Shown: in pieces, positions 1 to 6,580 of the stretch
Position numbering within the stretch: the stretch's first letter is position 1
Layout: every line of letters begins with the position of its first letter
NCBI GenBank assembly: GCA_947372575.1
Contig: CANBUF010000081.1
Span: forward strand, 1 to 7,525
DNA: 7,525 bases
Source: Alcaligenaceae bacterium
Lineage (GTDB): Bacteria > Pseudomonadota > Gammaproteobacteria > Burkholderiales > Burkholderiaceae
Direction: 5' to 3'
The notes under the pieces: generated by a model
What the model saw: the letters and a program-made list of their open reading frames with translations, nothing else
Told to the model about the DNA's origin: nothing
The model's database searches: none
Program-made: the position numbers and the translations under genes

Positions 1-1851
1 GCTCTGTGGCAATTTCAAGCCAAGCCCCATACTTGAAAAGTCTGTAGTCTCGCAAACGATGGTTCGGCCATCCAGACGAGTCAATGTAACGGGGAATACT
101 GCATTCACTCTAGGGGTGTGCCTGACTTGTCTGGATTCGTTTGCAACATAAGCGCTCGCGCACAAAATGACAGTGTTGTAGAACACCCAGATTCCATTGA
201 CACAAGCTGTCAGTTTTTCACCAGTGCCGGAGATCAACTCGGTCAAACAAAATCCAATTGCAGTGAAATTTAATAAAAGTAGCAACACGTACGGCCAAGC
301 AATCTTCCAGTCATAAAATTCGTTTTCAATGATCCCGCCTTTAGCCGTCACATTGAACTTGCCAAGCTTTGGGTTAATCAATGCAAGCAATACAGGGCGC
401 GTAATGTACCAGGCAAGCACAGTTTCATAGACTTCGTTCCAGAACGAATGTCGATACTGCCCCTGGATTTTTGAGTTCGTCACACTGGCAAGCATAATGG
501 GAGGTAAAGCAAATACCAGAACCATCTGGGTCGAAGCATTGAATACGTGTGCACCAAAAAAAAGATAGGCAAAAGGTGCAATCAAAAAAACCAACCGGGG
601 TAAGCCATAAAAAAAGTGCATCATTGCATTCAGGTAGCACAAACGCTGACCGATGGTTAAACCTGACCCCAGGAGTGGATTGTCAATTCTGAAAATCTGC
701 GCCATGCCACGTGCCCAGCGGATCCGCTGTCCAACGTGACTCGCTAGGTTTTCCGTTGCAAGGCCTGCGGCTTGTGGCATAGCAAGGTAGGCCATGTTGT
801 ATCCCTTGCGACTCATTTTCAAGGCTGTATGCGCATCTTCGGTCACAGTTTCAACAGCAACACCACCGACTTCCTCAAGGCTGGTGCGTCGAAGGACTGC
901 GCATGAGCCACAAAAAAATGCTGCATTCCAGGTATCATTTCCATCCTGAACAAGGCCATAAAATAATTCTCCCTCGTTCGGTACGACCCGAAAAGTGTTG
1001 AGATTTCTTTCAAATGGGTCGGGAGAAAAGAAAAAATGTGGCGTCTGTATCATGGCCAATTTTGGATCTTTTAAGAAAGAACCGACCGTCACCTGAAGAA
1101 ATGATCTTGTGGGGATATGGTCGCAATCAAAAATTGCAACAAACTCACCCTCTGTCTTTTTAAGAGTCTCATTTAAGTTTCCGGCTTTGGCAAATTGATT
1201 GCTCGTGCGTGTTGTGTAAATTGCTCCAGATACTTTTGCAAAATCCCGAAACTCATCACGCTTGCCATCATCCAGGAGATACACACGCAACTTATCTTTA
1301 GGCCAGTCCAGGGTTAACGCGGCAAGCACAGTCAATCTTACGACTGAGAGCGACTCGTTGTAAGTCGGTATAAAAACATCAACAGTTGGCCATGCGTCCT
1401 GTTCCAGATCGATCACAGCGAATTTACGTTTCATCGGCCAAGCTGTTTGCACATAGCCTAGTAACAAACAGATAAAGCCATAAATTTCAGCAACCAAAAG
1501 GGTATAGCCAAAGACGATACCGACAGCGGAATCAAAATCCAGTGTCTCAGTAATTCGCCAATACATGTATCGAAATGCAGCAACAAGAGAGATACCGATC
1601 AGCACAAGAATGCCACCTCGTCCCCACGATAAATCTTTAATTTTCAATGAGATAAAAAATGCAACAAGCCCGAAAATCCCCTGAAAGTAAAAATCTAACC
1701 GAACAGTCACGACTAACCAAGATACGAGGCAAAGGAAAACCAGGACACATAATTTAAAGAATTTACTCTGCCATAGGCCTGAATCGACCAATGCTGTCGC
1801 CCAACGATCGAGTTGGAGGGCAAACACGCCCTGCAGCCGACCATCATTCAT
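1..1851 (-). CDS. bcsA: Cellulose synthase catalytic subunit BcsA, 3' end outside window
   Basis: This is a family 2 glycosyltransferase that polymerises UDP-glucose into beta-1,4-glucan and threads it through the inner membrane. I read 617 codons without a stop up to the window edge. Four hydrophobic segments (about residues 33-51, 54-70, 79-97, 107-135) precede the catalytic domain, and about four follow it (412-433, 442-457, 515-538, 550-570). Catalytic motifs are complete: DDG at 194-196, DCDH at 242-245, FFCGS at 312-316, TED at 337-339 and QRIRW at 375-379. The gating loop FNVTAKG lies at 499-505. A PilZ domain begins with RxxxR (R577, R581) and DxSxxG (604-609), so c-di-GMP activation is expected; the window ends inside it. 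The ATG at 1851 is chosen because AGAGGTG stands six bases upstream and an in-frame TGA lies at 1908-1906. It lacks the long N-terminal extension of E. coli BcsA. Its sequence looks more AT-rich than bcsC. It sits after the acetylation genes, an unusual place. Confidence 0.96.
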   Translation of the reverse strand, partial: MNDGRLQGVFALQLDRWATALVDSGLWQSKFFKLCVLVFLCLVSWLVVTVRLDFYFQGIFGLVAFFISLKIKDLSWGRGGILVLIGISLVAAFRYMYWRITETLDFDSAVGIVFGYTLLVAEIYGFICLLLGYVQTAWPMKRKFAVIDLEQDAWPTVDVFIPTYNESLSVVRLTVLAALTLDWPKDKLRVYLLDDGKRDEFRDFAKVSGAIYTTRTSNQFAKAGNLNETLKKTEGEFVAIFDCDHIPTRSFLQVTVGSFLKDPKLAMIQTPHFFFSPDPFERNLNTFRVVPNEGELFYGLVQDGNDTWNAAFFCGSCAVLRRTSLEEVGGVAVETVTEDAHTALKMSRKGYNMAYLAMPQAAGLATENLASHVGQRIRWARGMAQIFRIDNPLLGSGLTIGQRLCYLNAMMHFFYGLPRLVFLIAPFAYLFFGAHVFNASTQMVLVFALPPIMLASVTNSKIQGQYRHSFWNEVYETVLAWYITRPVLLALINPKLGKFNVTAKGGIIENEFYDWKIAWPYVLLLLLNFTAIGFCLTELISGTGEKLTACVNGIWVFYNTVILCASAYVANESRQVRHTPRVNAVFPVTLTRLDGRTIVCETTDFSSMGLGLKLPQS

Positions 1852-1933
1852 TGCACACCTCTGAATACGGTTTGAACTGGTGCTGCACGCCCAACTGCGC
1901 CATGTTCAGAACCATTCGTTTTTGAATCAGCAT
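1844..1933 (-). CDS. Possible 29-residue coupled small ORF or leader peptide
   Basis: The ATG overlaps the stop codon of the AlgJ/WssI-like gene (TAATG), and the TGA stop lies eight bases inside bcsA. The ORF therefore fills the gap between the two genes exactly. It encodes 29 residues, starting MLIQKRMVLN and ending SEVCNE, with no clear membrane segment and no family that I recognise. It has no ribosome binding site of its own, so it could only be translated by termination-reinitiation. Its role could be to carry ribosomes from the acetylation genes into bcsA. It may equally be a chance ORF in an 81-base spacer. It is shorter than known small Bcs proteins such as BcsR or BcsF and shows no clear likeness to them. 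Confidence 0.3.
   Translation of the reverse strand: MLIQKRMVLNMAQLGVQHQFKPYSEVCNE
1856..1862 (-). promoter_or_regulatory. Ribosome binding site of bcsA
   Basis: The minus strand reads AGAGGTG, six bases before the ATG at 1851. This is the best Shine-Dalgarno match among the junctions of this operon. It decides the start against the out-of-frame ATGs at 1847 and 1844, and suggests bcsA is translated strongly and partly independently of the gene upstream. Confidence 0.7.
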
Positions 1934-3099
1934 TATCGAACGCTGTCTATGCGTGCATCCTGTTGCAAGACACGCTCCGGAATTTCCCATATAACCAGTT
2001 TGGGTGGTGTTTCTTTAAAGGCTGCACTCTCAAAATAGCTATTGGCTGCACCAGAAAAATCACCACCATTTTTAGCGAAGTTTCCAATTTTTGTATGGAG
2101 TACTGCTTCGAGAAACGGTACAAAATTAGAGGTGCGCGAAAAGGAAGTACCAATTACCGCAATATTGGGTAAATCAGTATCTCCAAATAAATCAGCAGTA
2201 TCTGCATCGCCTGTTTTATGTCCGGCAACAGCCAGCTCCACTGCTTTAAAGCTACTGTGCTGGGTGAACTCGGGTGCCGGCTGCACAGACAACGGCAACC
2301 AATCTATTCCAGCAAGCTTGACTAGGTCGCCGGGTCTGATGCGATTTGCTGCTGTTGTGATTTCAACATTTTGCACGGGACTGATAGTCATCCCAATACG
2401 CTGGACACGTCTTGCAACTTCGGCTGCGGCAGCTTGAGCCCCCTGCTCTGTCCAGTGAGAGTCTGTCTGATAGTAGGCTGCGCCGAGCTGCTGATGAACA
2501 TCAGCCAGGGTTGGCGCTAGGTCCAGAATGTCGATCTTGGCAGCTTGCAGCCATGCAACCCAGTTCTGCACACGCATTGCATAGGATGCAGGACGATATA
2601 GCCCCCCAAGTCGATTCGTTTCGATACGAGACTTGTCCGGCACGACGACGACTAAAAGTTTAATCCCCGATCTAGCCAATTTTTTTTGTACGGCAATCAC
2701 ATTTGCTGCCCTGGCATTCGCTTGGGCGAAAGATTGAGGATGAACAGCAAATTCATCAAACAGGAAAAGCCAGCCTTGTTTACCGAGTCGGACCCGCGCA
2801 CCGAGATCCTTTACCAGTAACCAGCTCATCCCGCGCTCCAGGCTGGCGGCATGGCTAGGAACCGGCGCTTGAGCCAACGAAGAAGCAAAGTTCTGAGTAA
2901 TCTCACCTTTTAGAAAGGCAGACCAAGTCATCACACCAGGAAATAAATTTACCCCACCCAGCACACTGCTATAGATTGTTGTCAGAAAACCTACTGCAAT
3001 AAAGAGTGCAAAACAAATACCAGCATAAGGACTGGTCAGTCGATCGCGAGCGGTAATGGGCTTGAGTTCGATTTCAGGAGGAATATAGGGCTTGTTCAT
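1933..3099 (-). CDS. wssI: AlgJ/AlgX/WssI-like SGNH polysaccharide O-acetyltransferase
   Basis: A 388-residue protein of the AlgJ/AlgX family, which transfers acetyl groups to exopolysaccharides in the periplasm. A short cytoplasmic N-terminus is followed by one membrane segment (about 25-45), so the catalytic domain should be anchored on the periplasmic face. The SGNH-like catalytic set is visible: DSHW with D213 and H215, and GTSFS with the nucleophile S319. The strand KLLVVVVPDKSRIE (147-160) is typical of the family. After the GTSF block only some 70 residues remain, so the carbohydrate-binding module that ends AlgX is absent and the protein resembles AlgJ or WssI more. The start codon overlaps the TGA of the MBOAT gene (TGATG) and no Shine-Dalgarno is seen, so translation is probably coupled. 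With bcs genes on both sides the acceptor is inferred to be cellulose, not alginate. The symbol is by synteny with the wss operon. Confidence 0.87.
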   Translation of the reverse strand: MNKPYIPPEIELKPITARDRLTSPYAGICFALFIAVGFLTTIYSSVLGGVNLFPGVMTWSAFLKGEITQNFASSLAQAPVPSHAASLERGMSWLLVKDLGARVRLGKQGWLFLFDEFAVHPQSFAQANARAANVIAVQKKLARSGIKLLVVVVPDKSRIETNRLGGLYRPASYAMRVQNWVAWLQAAKIDILDLAPTLADVHQQLGAAYYQTDSHWTEQGAQAAAAEVARRVQRIGMTISPVQNVEITTAANRIRPGDLVKLAGIDWLPLSVQPAPEFTQHSSFKAVELAVAGHKTGDADTADLFGDTDLPNIAVIGTSFSRTSNFVPFLEAVLHTKIGNFAKNGGDFSGAANSYFESAAFKETPPKLVIWEIPERVLQQDARIDSVR

Positions 3100-4505
3100 C
3101 AGAATTGAAAATACAAAAATGGAACAGCGCCTCGACTCGCGATCAAGGCAAAAGATAAAAGAAAACCTAAAATTGGCCAGCTGATTGCAATAACGTTGAC
3201 AACAGATCCTGATTGACGGTCAACCCAGGGTTGCAGCAGCGGAACCATCACACAGACAATTCCCAGGCAAAGGGCAAACAAATGCGTTGCACGCAAGTTC
3301 ACATTCATCGCATCACTTAACGCCCAGCCACTGAATCCGAATTGCCCGCTATACATTTGCAGGGCTCCCTCAAAGGTATGCGCACGGAAAATTGTCCACG
3401 CCAGAAAAACAAACAATAAAGTCAGTGACCGAGATATCATCACAGGCACCTTTGGCATGCCACCATGATTCCAGAGCCGATCAATACTGAGCGCAGCACC
3501 ATGGGCAACACCCCAAATTAAAAAGTTCCAGCTGTCACCTCCATGCCAAAGACCCGCAAATGACATTGTCAGCATCAGGTTGACATAGGTGCGTATCGCA
3601 CCTAGCCGGTTACCACCCAGAGGAATATACAGATAGTCCCGTATCCAGCTTGAAAGTGATAAATGCCAGCGACGCCAGAAATCCTGGATACTGGTTGAAA
3701 GATAGGGATGATTGAAGTTCTCGGGAAATCTGAAACCAAGCATCATGCCCAGTCCGATCGCCATGACGCTATAGCCGGCAAAATCAAAAAACAGCTGTAA
3801 ACCGTAGCCAATACAGCCCAGCCAGGCATCCAGGAAAGTTGGATGAGATAGGCCGAACGCCACATCGAACAATGGCGACAACGTATCGTCAATGAGCACT
3901 TTCATGCTCATGCCAATCATCAGGCGGCGCGCCCCGATTGAAAAATGTTCCCAGTCAAAGGGTCTCGCAAGCAACTCACGCTTGACCCAGTCATAACGAA
4001 TAATCGGACCTGCAATAAGGTGCACGAACATCGATTGGTAGGCACCAAAACTGATAAAACTTTTATCGGCTGGTACGGTTTTGCGATAAACATCGATCAG
4101 ATATGAAATCGACTGCAAAGCAATAAAGGAAAGTCCAATTGGTAAAATGACTTGTTCCCATTCAATCGACATCGCGCTCGCGATGCCAACATAATGGTTG
4201 AAAGATTCCACCACAATATTTGAATATTTATACCAGCACAGCAATAAAAGGTTAAAGCCAATAAAAAAGGTGAGTGTCCAGCCTCTCGCCCGTTGCGTTC
4301 TGGTTGAGTCAATCGCCAGGCCACCCAGCCAACCCATAAGGGCAAGAAACATAAACAGGATCAGGAATAACGGGCTCCACCAGCCATAAAAAATCCAGCT
4401 GCATATCAGCAAAGTCACATTGCGCCGACGAGCACCTACCAGCGCATAGATGATAAAAAATGCGGGCAGAAATATAGTCAAGAATTCTAGTGAAGCGAAA
4501 ACCAT
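3099..4505 (-). CDS. wssH: AlgI/WssH-like MBOAT O-acetyltransferase
   Basis: A 468-residue polytopic inner-membrane protein of the MBOAT family. In alginate and acetylated cellulose systems this family takes acetyl groups from a cytoplasmic donor and passes them across the membrane to periplasmic acetyltransferases. The start MVFASLEFL is the usual AlgI-type N-terminus. Diagnostic blocks are DFWRRWHLSLS (275-285, H281), RDYLYIPLGGNR (289-300) and GLWHGG (318-323), where H321 corresponds to the essential membrane histidine of AlgI. A further AHG follows at 335-337. Length is close to AlgI. Nineteen bases separate it from the AlgF-like gene upstream, with no convincing Shine-Dalgarno, and its stop overlaps the start of the AlgJ-like gene. 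The MBOAT assignment is very safe; cellulose as acceptor is inferred from context. Confidence 0.93.
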   Translation of the reverse strand: MVFASLEFLTIFLPAFFIIYALVGARRRNVTLLICSWIFYGWWSPLFLILFMFLALMGWLGGLAIDSTRTQRARGWTLTFFIGFNLLLLCWYKYSNIVVESFNHYVGIASAMSIEWEQVILPIGLSFIALQSISYLIDVYRKTVPADKSFISFGAYQSMFVHLIAGPIIRYDWVKRELLARPFDWEHFSIGARRLMIGMSMKVLIDDTLSPLFDVAFGLSHPTFLDAWLGCIGYGLQLFFDFAGYSVMAIGLGMMLGFRFPENFNHPYLSTSIQDFWRRWHLSLSSWIRDYLYIPLGGNRLGAIRTYVNLMLTMSFAGLWHGGDSWNFLIWGVAHGAALSIDRLWNHGGMPKVPVMISRSLTLLFVFLAWTIFRAHTFEGALQMYSGQFGFSGWALSDAMNVNLRATHLFALCLGIVCVMVPLLQPWVDRQSGSVVNVIAISWPILGFLLSFALIASRGAVPFLYFQF

Positions 4506-4524
4506 ATATTTTGATCGTAGAGAT

Positions 4525-5202
4525 TTAACGTGAAACGCTATCGGAGGTCAAAAATATCCGTGAACTGTTGGCTGAGGGCACCGCAAACACGCTATAACGC
4601 TCACCTGCGGTAAGTTCCCCAAGATTCAGGGGTAAACCTGCAGGCTGTCCCGCGCATAGCAGTTGCACCGAAATCCTGACGGGATTGATTGAGCGGCGAA
4701 GAAGATGTTCCGGTACGACATTTTCAAATAACAGAATCGATCGTCCGGCGACCTGAAGATCTGCTTTTGCACAACCCGCACTAACATTGACAAAAGACAA
4801 CGAAACTTTGAGTGCATTGAAGTCATCCGGCTCTTCACCGACGACAACCTGCTTGAGCATGGCGCCATCGTTCAGGGCAATCACGCTGACGAACTCACCC
4901 GGTTTGAGCTGAACAGAGACATCAGCCGTTGCGCCTGCGCTGGCAAAACGCCCCTTGATGTCCGCTTTGGCGGCAACAGGATAAAAACTTGTCGCAGGCT
5001 CTTTACCGTCGAGTTCAATCTTGGCTTGCGATCCTGCCGCTGTCAGTTCAACAGAACGGTCTGTACCATTGATGAATCGCACAAACGATGAATCAGCACT
5101 TGGACCTGTGGGATACAAGGGAATTTCAGCGGCGTGTACAAAGCTCAAAAAGCTCAACGCAAAAAATAGGGTTGCAAAACTACGCATGGCAATATTTTTC
5201 AT
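4525..5202 (-). CDS. wssG: AlgF/WssG-like periplasmic acetylation protein
   Basis: A 225-residue secreted protein. The N-terminus is a classical signal peptide: K2 and R7, a hydrophobic core at about 9-22, and probable signal peptidase I cleavage near FVHA-AE (after residue 24 or 25). The mature protein opens with LYPTGPSADSSFVRFINGTD, the hallmark of AlgF, and the remainder is rich in beta strands. AlgF is a non-catalytic periplasmic member of the alginate acetylation machinery; here it would serve the same role beside the MBOAT and AlgJ-like proteins. The start overlaps the stop of the second SGNH gene (TAATG), so coupling is likely; M6 is an alternative start that would still leave a shorter signal peptide. 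Two cysteines (in SAGCAK and LLCAGQ) might form a disulfide. The family call is firm; the symbol rests on synteny. Confidence 0.87.
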   Translation of the reverse strand: MKNIAMRSFATLFFALSFLSFVHAAEIPLYPTGPSADSSFVRFINGTDRSVELTAAGSQAKIELDGKEPATSFYPVAAKADIKGRFASAGATADVSVQLKPGEFVSVIALNDGAMLKQVVVGEEPDDFNALKVSLSFVNVSAGCAKADLQVAGRSILLFENVVPEHLLRRSINPVRISVQLLCAGQPAGLPLNLGELTAGERYSVFAVPSANSSRIFLTSDSVSR

Positions 5203-5855
5203 TATTTTTTAAGACTCTGAACGGAAGGAAGGCTTGCAAGTGCTTCTGTAATGGACTGGCTCCAGGACTTATATCCAGCCAGGTTGAAATGCTGACCATC
5301 GAGGGTGGCCCATTGGCCAGGTTTCGAAAACTTTAACGAATCGATGTAAATACAGGGTGCGACATTTTTTTCGAGGAAATTCGACATGAACTCAACGCGC
5401 TTGTCATTTTTAAAATACTTGCCGCCGGGATTGCCCCAAGGCGGACCGACCCAAACGCATGGTGTTTTAGTCGTGGCTATTTCTTTCGTCAGACTGGTGA
5501 CGCTTTGCCAGGCCCAGGCACGCGGAAACGTTTCGTTATCGTACGAGGCCATTGTGTCGCCAATAATGATCACAACGAGGTCTGGTTTATCTTCAGCGAT
5601 CAGTTTCTTAATTGGTATCGTGGTCGCAGCACGTCCCTTGAATACGGCCTCTCCCTTAAAGCGATCAGCGCCACAAGGAACAGGTCCCTGCTTTAACCAG
5701 TCACCCGCTGACGCTCCACACGCACCCACTTCATGCACCGTCGCACCCTGGGTCGTCAAGTCTTCATAAAGTGGGTTAATCAAATAGCCTGGCAGGGAAA
5801 GGTGACTCTCACCAATCACCAACATAAAGATTCCGGCAAGTGTTCCAACGGCCAT
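5202..5855 (-). CDS. WssF-like SGNH hydrolase family protein, second copy
   Basis: A 217-residue SGNH-fold protein, roughly half identical by eye to the protein encoded just upstream. Block I is GESHLS with the presumed nucleophile S17, a Glu replacing the usual Asp. The oxyanion region holds GDTMASY (99-105) where classical SGNH enzymes have GxND. The last block is DGQHF with D186 and H189, completing a Ser-Asp-His set. Cysteines at 46, 61, 133 and 168 match those of its paralogue, as expected for disulfides in the periplasm. Yet no ordinary signal peptide is visible, as hydrophobic residues run straight into block I. Position between bcsC and the AlgF-like gene equals that of wssF. Role in acetyl transfer or removal is inferred, not shown. 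The ribosome site is weak (TAGG), 36 bases separate it from the first copy, and both lie in one reading frame. Confidence 0.83.
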   Translation of the reverse strand: MAVGTLAGIFMLVIGESHLSLPGYLINPLYEDLTTQGATVHEVGACGASAGDWLKQGPVPCGADRFKGEAVFKGRAATTIPIKKLIAEDKPDLVVIIIGDTMASYDNETFPRAWAWQSVTSLTKEIATTKTPCVWVGPPWGNPGGKYFKNDKRVEFMSNFLEKNVAPCIYIDSLKFSKPGQWATLDGQHFNLAGYKSWSQSITEALASLPSVQSLKK

Positions 5856-5891
5856 AATTGTGTGCCTATGTATTAAAAGTTTGACTGCTGA

Positions 5892-6551
5892 CTATTTTGC
5901 GGGGATGAGATCTTTGACCGTGCTCGAGTCAAGAATCGTTTTTAAAATCGACTTACCCCACAAGTCATAGCCTGCAGCCGTAAAGTGCTGTCCATCTGAG
6001 GTGGGCCACTCACCCTGTTTAGAAAACTTCAGGGAGTCAACATACAGGCAAGGTGCAACCGTAGTTGAGAGCATGGTGGACATTTGCTGAGCACGGGCAA
6101 ACGTTTTACCAAAGGCCCCTCCCTCTGTCCCCCAGGCAGGTCCGACCCAGACACAGGCAGCCCCAGTCTTGGCAATTTCCTTGGTCAGTGCGGTAACCTG
6201 TTGCCAAATCCAGACTTTTGGAAAATCTGACTTATAGCCAGCCATCGTGTCACCCATCACCACAATGACCAATTTGGCGTGATCCGCGGCAACAAGATCC
6301 TTGATAGGCGTTGTTTTCGAACCTGGCCCCGACATAGTCGGCGCAGCTTTGCCAATTCGCTCAGCGCCACAGGTTGCCGGTGCGATGCGTGTCCAGTCAC
6401 TTGCTGGCACACCACAGGCAGCCAGTGAATGCACAGCCGCACCCTGTTCAGTCAGACCATCATGCAATGAGTGAATCAGATACGTCGGCATTGAAAGGTG
6501 ACTGTCGCCAATCAGCAGAACAGATAAGCCCGCAAGCAACATGGAAGCCAT
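5892..6551 (-). CDS. WssF-like SGNH hydrolase family protein, first copy
   Basis: A 219-residue SGNH-fold protein in the place of wssF, directly after bcsC. Block I is GDSHLS (S17 nucleophile), GDTMAGY spans 100-106, and DGQHF supplies D186 and H189. The four cysteines (46, 61, 133, 168) coincide with those of the next gene, pointing to conserved disulfides and a non-cytoplasmic site, although the N-terminus MASMLLAGLSVLLIG lacks the positive charges of a normal signal peptide. An in-frame ATG at 6677 would give 261 residues, but it lies inside bcsC, and the ATG at 6551 has the purine-rich GAGAGAG six bases upstream and aligns with the start of the paralogue. The likely role is handling acetyl groups with the AlgF/I/J-like proteins; an esterase that trims acetyl groups is the main alternative. 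The spacer to bcsC is 29 bases. Confidence 0.85.
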   Translation of the reverse strand: MASMLLAGLSVLLIGDSHLSMPTYLIHSLHDGLTEQGAAVHSLAACGVPASDWTRIAPATCGAERIGKAAPTMSGPGSKTTPIKDLVAADHAKLVIVVMGDTMAGYKSDFPKVWIWQQVTALTKEIAKTGAACVWVGPAWGTEGGAFGKTFARAQQMSTMLSTTVAPCLYVDSLKFSKQGEWPTSDGQHFTAAGYDLWGKSILKTILDSSTVKDLIPAK

Positions 6552-6557
6552 TGTTTT

Positions 6558-6564
6558 CTCTCTC
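6558..6564 (-). promoter_or_regulatory. Ribosome binding site of the first SGNH gene
   Basis: The minus strand reads GAGAGAG, six bases before the ATG at 6551, between the bcsC stop and that start. It supports the 219-residue protein over the longer 261-residue reading, whose extra codons would run through this purine tract. Confidence 0.6.
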
Positions 6565-6580
6565 TTTAAATAAGCGTGAA

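Noticed and set aside
556..563. Run of eight A in bcsA, and a similar run of eight T at 2680-2687 in the AlgJ-like gene, as phase-variation tracts
   Set aside because: They encode conserved-looking Leu-Phe-Phe and Gln-Lys-Lys codons in intact frames; runs of this length are expected in AT-rich genes and no slippage can be shown.
425..640. 71-codon minus-strand ORF
   Set aside because: It is an out-of-frame shadow inside bcsA, whose own frame carries all glycosyltransferase motifs.
2042..2663. Plus-strand ORFs of 131 and 83 codons opposite the AlgJ-like gene
   Set aside because: They are antisense shadows of a well-supported gene, with no recognisable domain or ribosome site.
1933..5202. An alginate biosynthesis operon (algI-algJ-algF)
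   Set aside because: No alginate polymerase, epimerase or lyase gene is present in the window and the cassette is enclosed by bcsC and bcsA, so acetylated cellulose is the better reading.
5386..5769. Plus-strand ORF of 127 codons opposite the second SGNH gene
   Set aside because: Antisense shadow; the minus strand encodes a complete SGNH protein with all motifs.
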